A stretch of DNA of 64,000 nt from Lachnospiraceae bacterium YSB2008. GTDB lineage: Bacteria > Bacillota > Clostridia > Lachnospirales > Lachnospiraceae. Each line of letters begins with the position of its first letter. The first letter of the stretch is position 1. Of the stretch, positions 61,334 to 64,000 are shown piece after piece. Location of the stretch: positions 1-64,000 of the forward strand of contig JHWR01000016.1 in NCBI GenBank assembly GCA_000687655.1, given 5' to 3'. Below the pieces are notes generated by a model. It did not search any database. It was not told the DNA's origin and saw only the letters and a list, made by a program, of their open reading frames with translations. The translations under genes and the position numbers were made by a program.

Positions 61334-63997
61334 TTATGAGATAGAAACAACATTATAATCCTTTGCTTCTACTGCTTCTTTCAGAACCGAATCATCCACA
61401 TCCTTAGCAAGTTTTACAACTGCTTTATTATCAGTATGGCTGACAACGGCATCCTCTACACCGTCAATCGCAAGAAGAGCCTTCTTTACATTCATTTCAC
61501 AATGTCCGCACATCATACCTTCTATGTTCATAGTCTTTTCCATACATTTATCCTCTCTTTCGTTTGAGTTCTCGTCTGTGTTTTCCTTAGTATTAACTGC
61601 CTGGTCATGATGTATTTCAGTGCGCACGGATTTACCGGAAACAGAAGAAATGAGATTCAGTCTCAGAGCATTCATAACTACTGAAAAGCTCGAAAGACTC
61701 ATAGCCGCTGCACCTATCATAGGACTAAGCAGAAGTCCTGTGAGATTGTACCACACTCCGGCAGCAATAGGAATACCTATAATATTATAAATAAATGCCC
61801 AGAAGAGATTCTGATGTATATTCCTTATGGTCTTCCGGCTTATATGTATTGCTTCTGCAACATCCATAAGACTGTTCTTCATAAGTACTATATCCGCAGC
61901 ATCTATAGCAATGTCAGTTCCGGCACCGATAGCTATACCTATATCCGCCGATACCAGAGCAGGTGCATCATTTATGCCGTCACCTACCATGGCTACACTT
62001 CCATACTCTTCTTTGAGCTTGCTTATAACCTCAGCCTTACCATCGGGAAGAACTCCGGCAATAACGTCATCCACCCCTGCCTTTTCAGCTATTGCGTCAG
62101 CCGTTATCTTATTATCTCCCGTGAGCATAATAACCTTTATGCCCATATTTTTAAGGATACGTATTGCCTCCGGACTGTCTTCCTTAATCGTATCAGCTAC
62201 TGCAATACAACCTAGAAGTTTATCCTCTTTTGCAAAATACAGAAGAGTCTTTCCTTCTCCTCGGAGCTTCTCATTCTGTTCAAGTATCGCCTTCGGTAGT
62301 TTTTCAGAATCCTTATTATTACCGAACGCTATCTCCTCTATATACTCATACTTTCCGGCATAATACTTTTCATTTTCAATCACACCTGAAAGACCATTTC
62401 CCGGAGAATTCGTGAATCCAAGAACTTCTCTTTTCCCTATAATACTATCCGGATCTGGAAGGCCTGTATCATTTCCGTCTGATTTATACTGAGCATAAAC
62501 ACTTGATAAAGAATAATCACATACCGCCTTCGCAAGTGGATGTTCACTGAGCCTTTCAAGTGAATAAGCAACAGATATCAGTTCATCCTCTGTTATTCCA
62601 TCTTCCGGAATCACGTCTGTAACAACAGGAGTCCCTTTCGTAACAGTACCGGTTTTATCCAGAGCTATAGCTTTTATCTTACCGGCATTTTCAAGTGATG
62701 TCGCATTCTTAAAAAGAACCCCCCTCTTCGCTGCCACTCCATTTCCAACCATAATGGCAACAGGCGTTGCCAGACCAAGAGCACAAGGACAGCTTATGAC
62801 AAGCACAGAAATAGCTCTTGCCAGGGCAAAGCTTACATCCGCACCAGAAATCATCCAGACTGTAAATGTAATGATTGCGATTGTTATAACCACAGGAACA
62901 AAGAAACCCGAAACCTTATCAGCTATTCTTGCGATAGGCGCTTTACTTCCGGACGCATCCGAAACCATACGTATGATATTCGAAAGCGTGGTATCTTCTC
63001 CTACTCTGGTTGCCCGGTAAGTCACGGATCCCGATACATTTATAGTTGCAGCAGATACCGGATCGCCGACAGATTTATCTACAGGTATGCTTTCTCCGGT
63101 AAGCATGGATTCATCTATAGATGTGTTGCCCGTAACCACCTCACCGTCAACAGCAATCTTCTCTCCCGGTCTTACGATAAGCATGTCACCAACATTTACA
63201 TCCTGAATCGGAACTATGATCTCTTTTTCGCCACGAATTACTGTTGCCGTTTTCGGTGCCAGATTCATAAGTCCTTTAAGTGCATCAGTTGTACGTCCTT
63301 TTGAATATGCCTCGAGAGTCTTACCCACAGTGATCAGAACAAGTATCATGGCAGCAGACTCAAAATATAAATCACTTGAAAACTTATTATGCGTAGATGC
63401 ATTTGTCATGGAAAAGAGAACTATAATACTGTAGATATATGATACGCCGGAACCCATAGCAACAAGAGTGTCCATGTTCGGTGCACCGTGAAGTACACTC
63501 TTAATTCCGCTTATGAAAAACTGCCTGTTGATAAAAAGAATGATTGTCGACAGCATCAGTTGAACTATTGCTATCGCTATATAGTTATCATCGAAGAAAG
63601 CCGGCAGCGGCCAGTTCCACATAGTATGACCCATGGAAAAATACATGAGCACAAGAAGAAAGCCAAGGGATATAAGTAGACGTTTTAACAGTCTCGGAGT
63701 TTCCCTGTCTTTTAATGAATCCGCCGGATCATATACATCAGTCAAACTCTTTGCGCCACTCACATCAGAAGTATTTCCTGACTGCATCGTAACACCGGCA
63801 GTGTGAACAGTTGCGCCATATCCTGCATTCTGAACAGCAGAAATAACTGCGTCAGCTGACGCAGTGCCTTCTACCTGCATGGAGTTTGTGAGTAAACTCA
63901 CTGAACAACTATTAACTCCATCTAACTTAGATACAGCTTTTTCCACTCTCGCCTGGCATGCAGCACAACTCATGCCGGTAATGTCGTAACGTTCCAT
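61334..63997 (-). CDS. copA: Copper-exporting P1B-type ATPase with N- and C-terminal HMA domains, 887 aa
   Basis: An N-terminal heavy-metal domain (GMSCAAC at 8-14) is followed by eight membrane helices, the transport motif CPC at 403-405, the phosphorylation site DKTGT (Asp447), and [10 protein letters not shown]-terminal extension (819-887) is a complete second heavy-metal domain with GMMCGHC, which looks like a CopZ chaperone joined to the ATPase by a polar linker. It pumps Cu(I) out of the cytoplasm. The start at 63997 is only three bases from the window edge, so it may lie further upstream. Confidence 0.95.
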   Translation of the reverse strand: MERYDITGMSCAACQARVEKAVSKLDGVNSCSVSLLTNSMQVEGTASADAVISAVQNAGYGATVHTAGVTMQSGNTSDVSGAKSLTDVYDPADSLKDRETPRLLKRLLISLGFLLVLMYFSMGHTMWNWPLPAFFDDNYIAIAIVQLMLSTIILFINRQFFISGIKSVLHGAPNMDTLVAMGSGVSYIYSIIVLFSMTNASTHNKFSSDLYFESAAMILVLITVGKTLEAYSKGRTTDALKGLMNLAPKTATVIRGEKEIIVPIQDVNVGDMLIVRPGEKIAVDGEVVTGNTSIDESMLTGESIPVDKSVGDPVSAATINVSGSVTYRATRVGEDTTLSNIIRMVSDASGSKAPIARIADKVSGFFVPVVITIAIITFTVWMISGADVSFALARAISVLVISCPCALGLATPVAIMVGNGVAAKRGVLFKNATSLENAGKIKAIALDKTGTVTKGTPVVTDVIPEDGITEDELISVAYSLERLSEHPLAKAVCDYSLSSVYAQYKSDGNDTGLPDPDSIIGKREVLGFTNSPGNGLSGVIENEKYYAGKYEYIEEIAFGNNKDSEKLPKAILEQNEKLRGEGKTLLYFAKEDKLLGCIAVADTIKEDSPEAIRILKNMGIKVIMLTGDNKITADAIAEKAGVDDVIAGVLPDGKAEVISKLKEEYGSVAMVGDGINDAPALVSADIGIAIGAGTDIAIDAADIVLMKNSLMDVAEAIHISRKTIRNIHQNLFWAFIYNIIGIPIAAGVWYNLTGLLLSPMIGAAAMSLSSFSVVMNALRLNLISSVSGKSVRTEIHHDQAVNTKENTDENSNEREDKCMEKTMNIEGMMCGHCEMNVKKALLAIDGVEDAVVSHTDNKAVVKLAKDVDDSVLKEAVEAKDYNVVSIS
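61541..61556 (-). promoter_or_regulatory. Internal ribosome site and start for a possible free CopZ-like protein
   Basis: Inside copA, AGAGG (61556-61552) lies eight bases ahead of an in-frame ATG (61543-61541). Translation from it would give a 69-residue protein starting [15 protein letters not shown], the size and sequence type of CopZ. It is not known whether the site is used. Confidence 0.5.
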
Positions 63998-64000
63998 TTG

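Overview
The window looks like chromosomal DNA of an anaerobic Firmicute of the class Clostridia, most likely a member of the Lachnospiraceae (a family-level inference). The evidence is the low to moderate GC content, strong Shine-Dalgarno sites, a HrcA/CIRCE-controlled groESL operon, a clostridial PreP-type M16 peptidase next to era-recO, pyruvate phosphate dikinase, a GlnRS, and an hprK-glcK-murB-rapZ-whiA-crh locus. Nearly all genes are on the minus strand. Exceptions are a membrane protein (9458), tRNA-Thr, uvrC and a YtxH-like protein.

Layout. 1-460: the left end of an IS200/IS605 element with a tnpA running off the window. 644-9315: an accessory block with a tubulin/FtsZ-superfamily protein, a LURP-one/YxjI-like protein and a PurF paralogue without its nucleophilic cysteine, in one operon, preceded by a 1330-residue protein with two kinase-like catalytic loops. 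9458-13950: a small membrane protein, a DUF2804 gene, a 98-residue protein and a gene split by a tnpB-only IS605-family element, followed by a striking cluster of GTCTCA/TGAGAC motifs. 14067-27600: ppdK, then dacA - M16 peptidase - era - recO - lipoprotein - glyQS, then groESL; between groEL and dacA lies a GC-rich array of nested palindromes. 27599-34752: a three-gene signalling operon (histidine kinase-REC-DegV fusion, histidine kinase-REC-HPt, REC-GGDEF-REC). 34768-39449: ogg, glnS, a cohesin-like membrane protein and tRNA-Thr. 39449-45210: an FMN-riboswitch-controlled riboflavin operon, ribD-ribE-ribBA-ribH followed by a HAD phosphatase and a DUF1189-like membrane protein. 45232-53193: a TPR/Sel1 protein and the carbon-control/cell-wall locus. 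53370-63997: uvrC, a large unknown helical protein, a membrane MutS-like ATPase, a YtxH-like protein, an unknown membrane protein and a CopA copper ATPase carrying a CopZ-like C-terminal domain.

How the genes fit together. The rib operon encodes every step from GTP and ribulose-5-phosphate to riboflavin, and its HAD gene is the natural candidate for the one phosphatase step that usually lies elsewhere. HprK and a Crh-like HPr (Glu15, Ser46) sit in one locus and suggest a Ser46-only branch of carbon catabolite control. A 230-240 bp palindromic element occurs twice (44798 and 55224); the two copies share a core, while their outer arms differ in sequence but still pair within each copy. That is the best candidate for an undescribed element here, with the tubulin/LOR/PurF-like operon and the tandem kinase-like protein as the best undescribed protein system.
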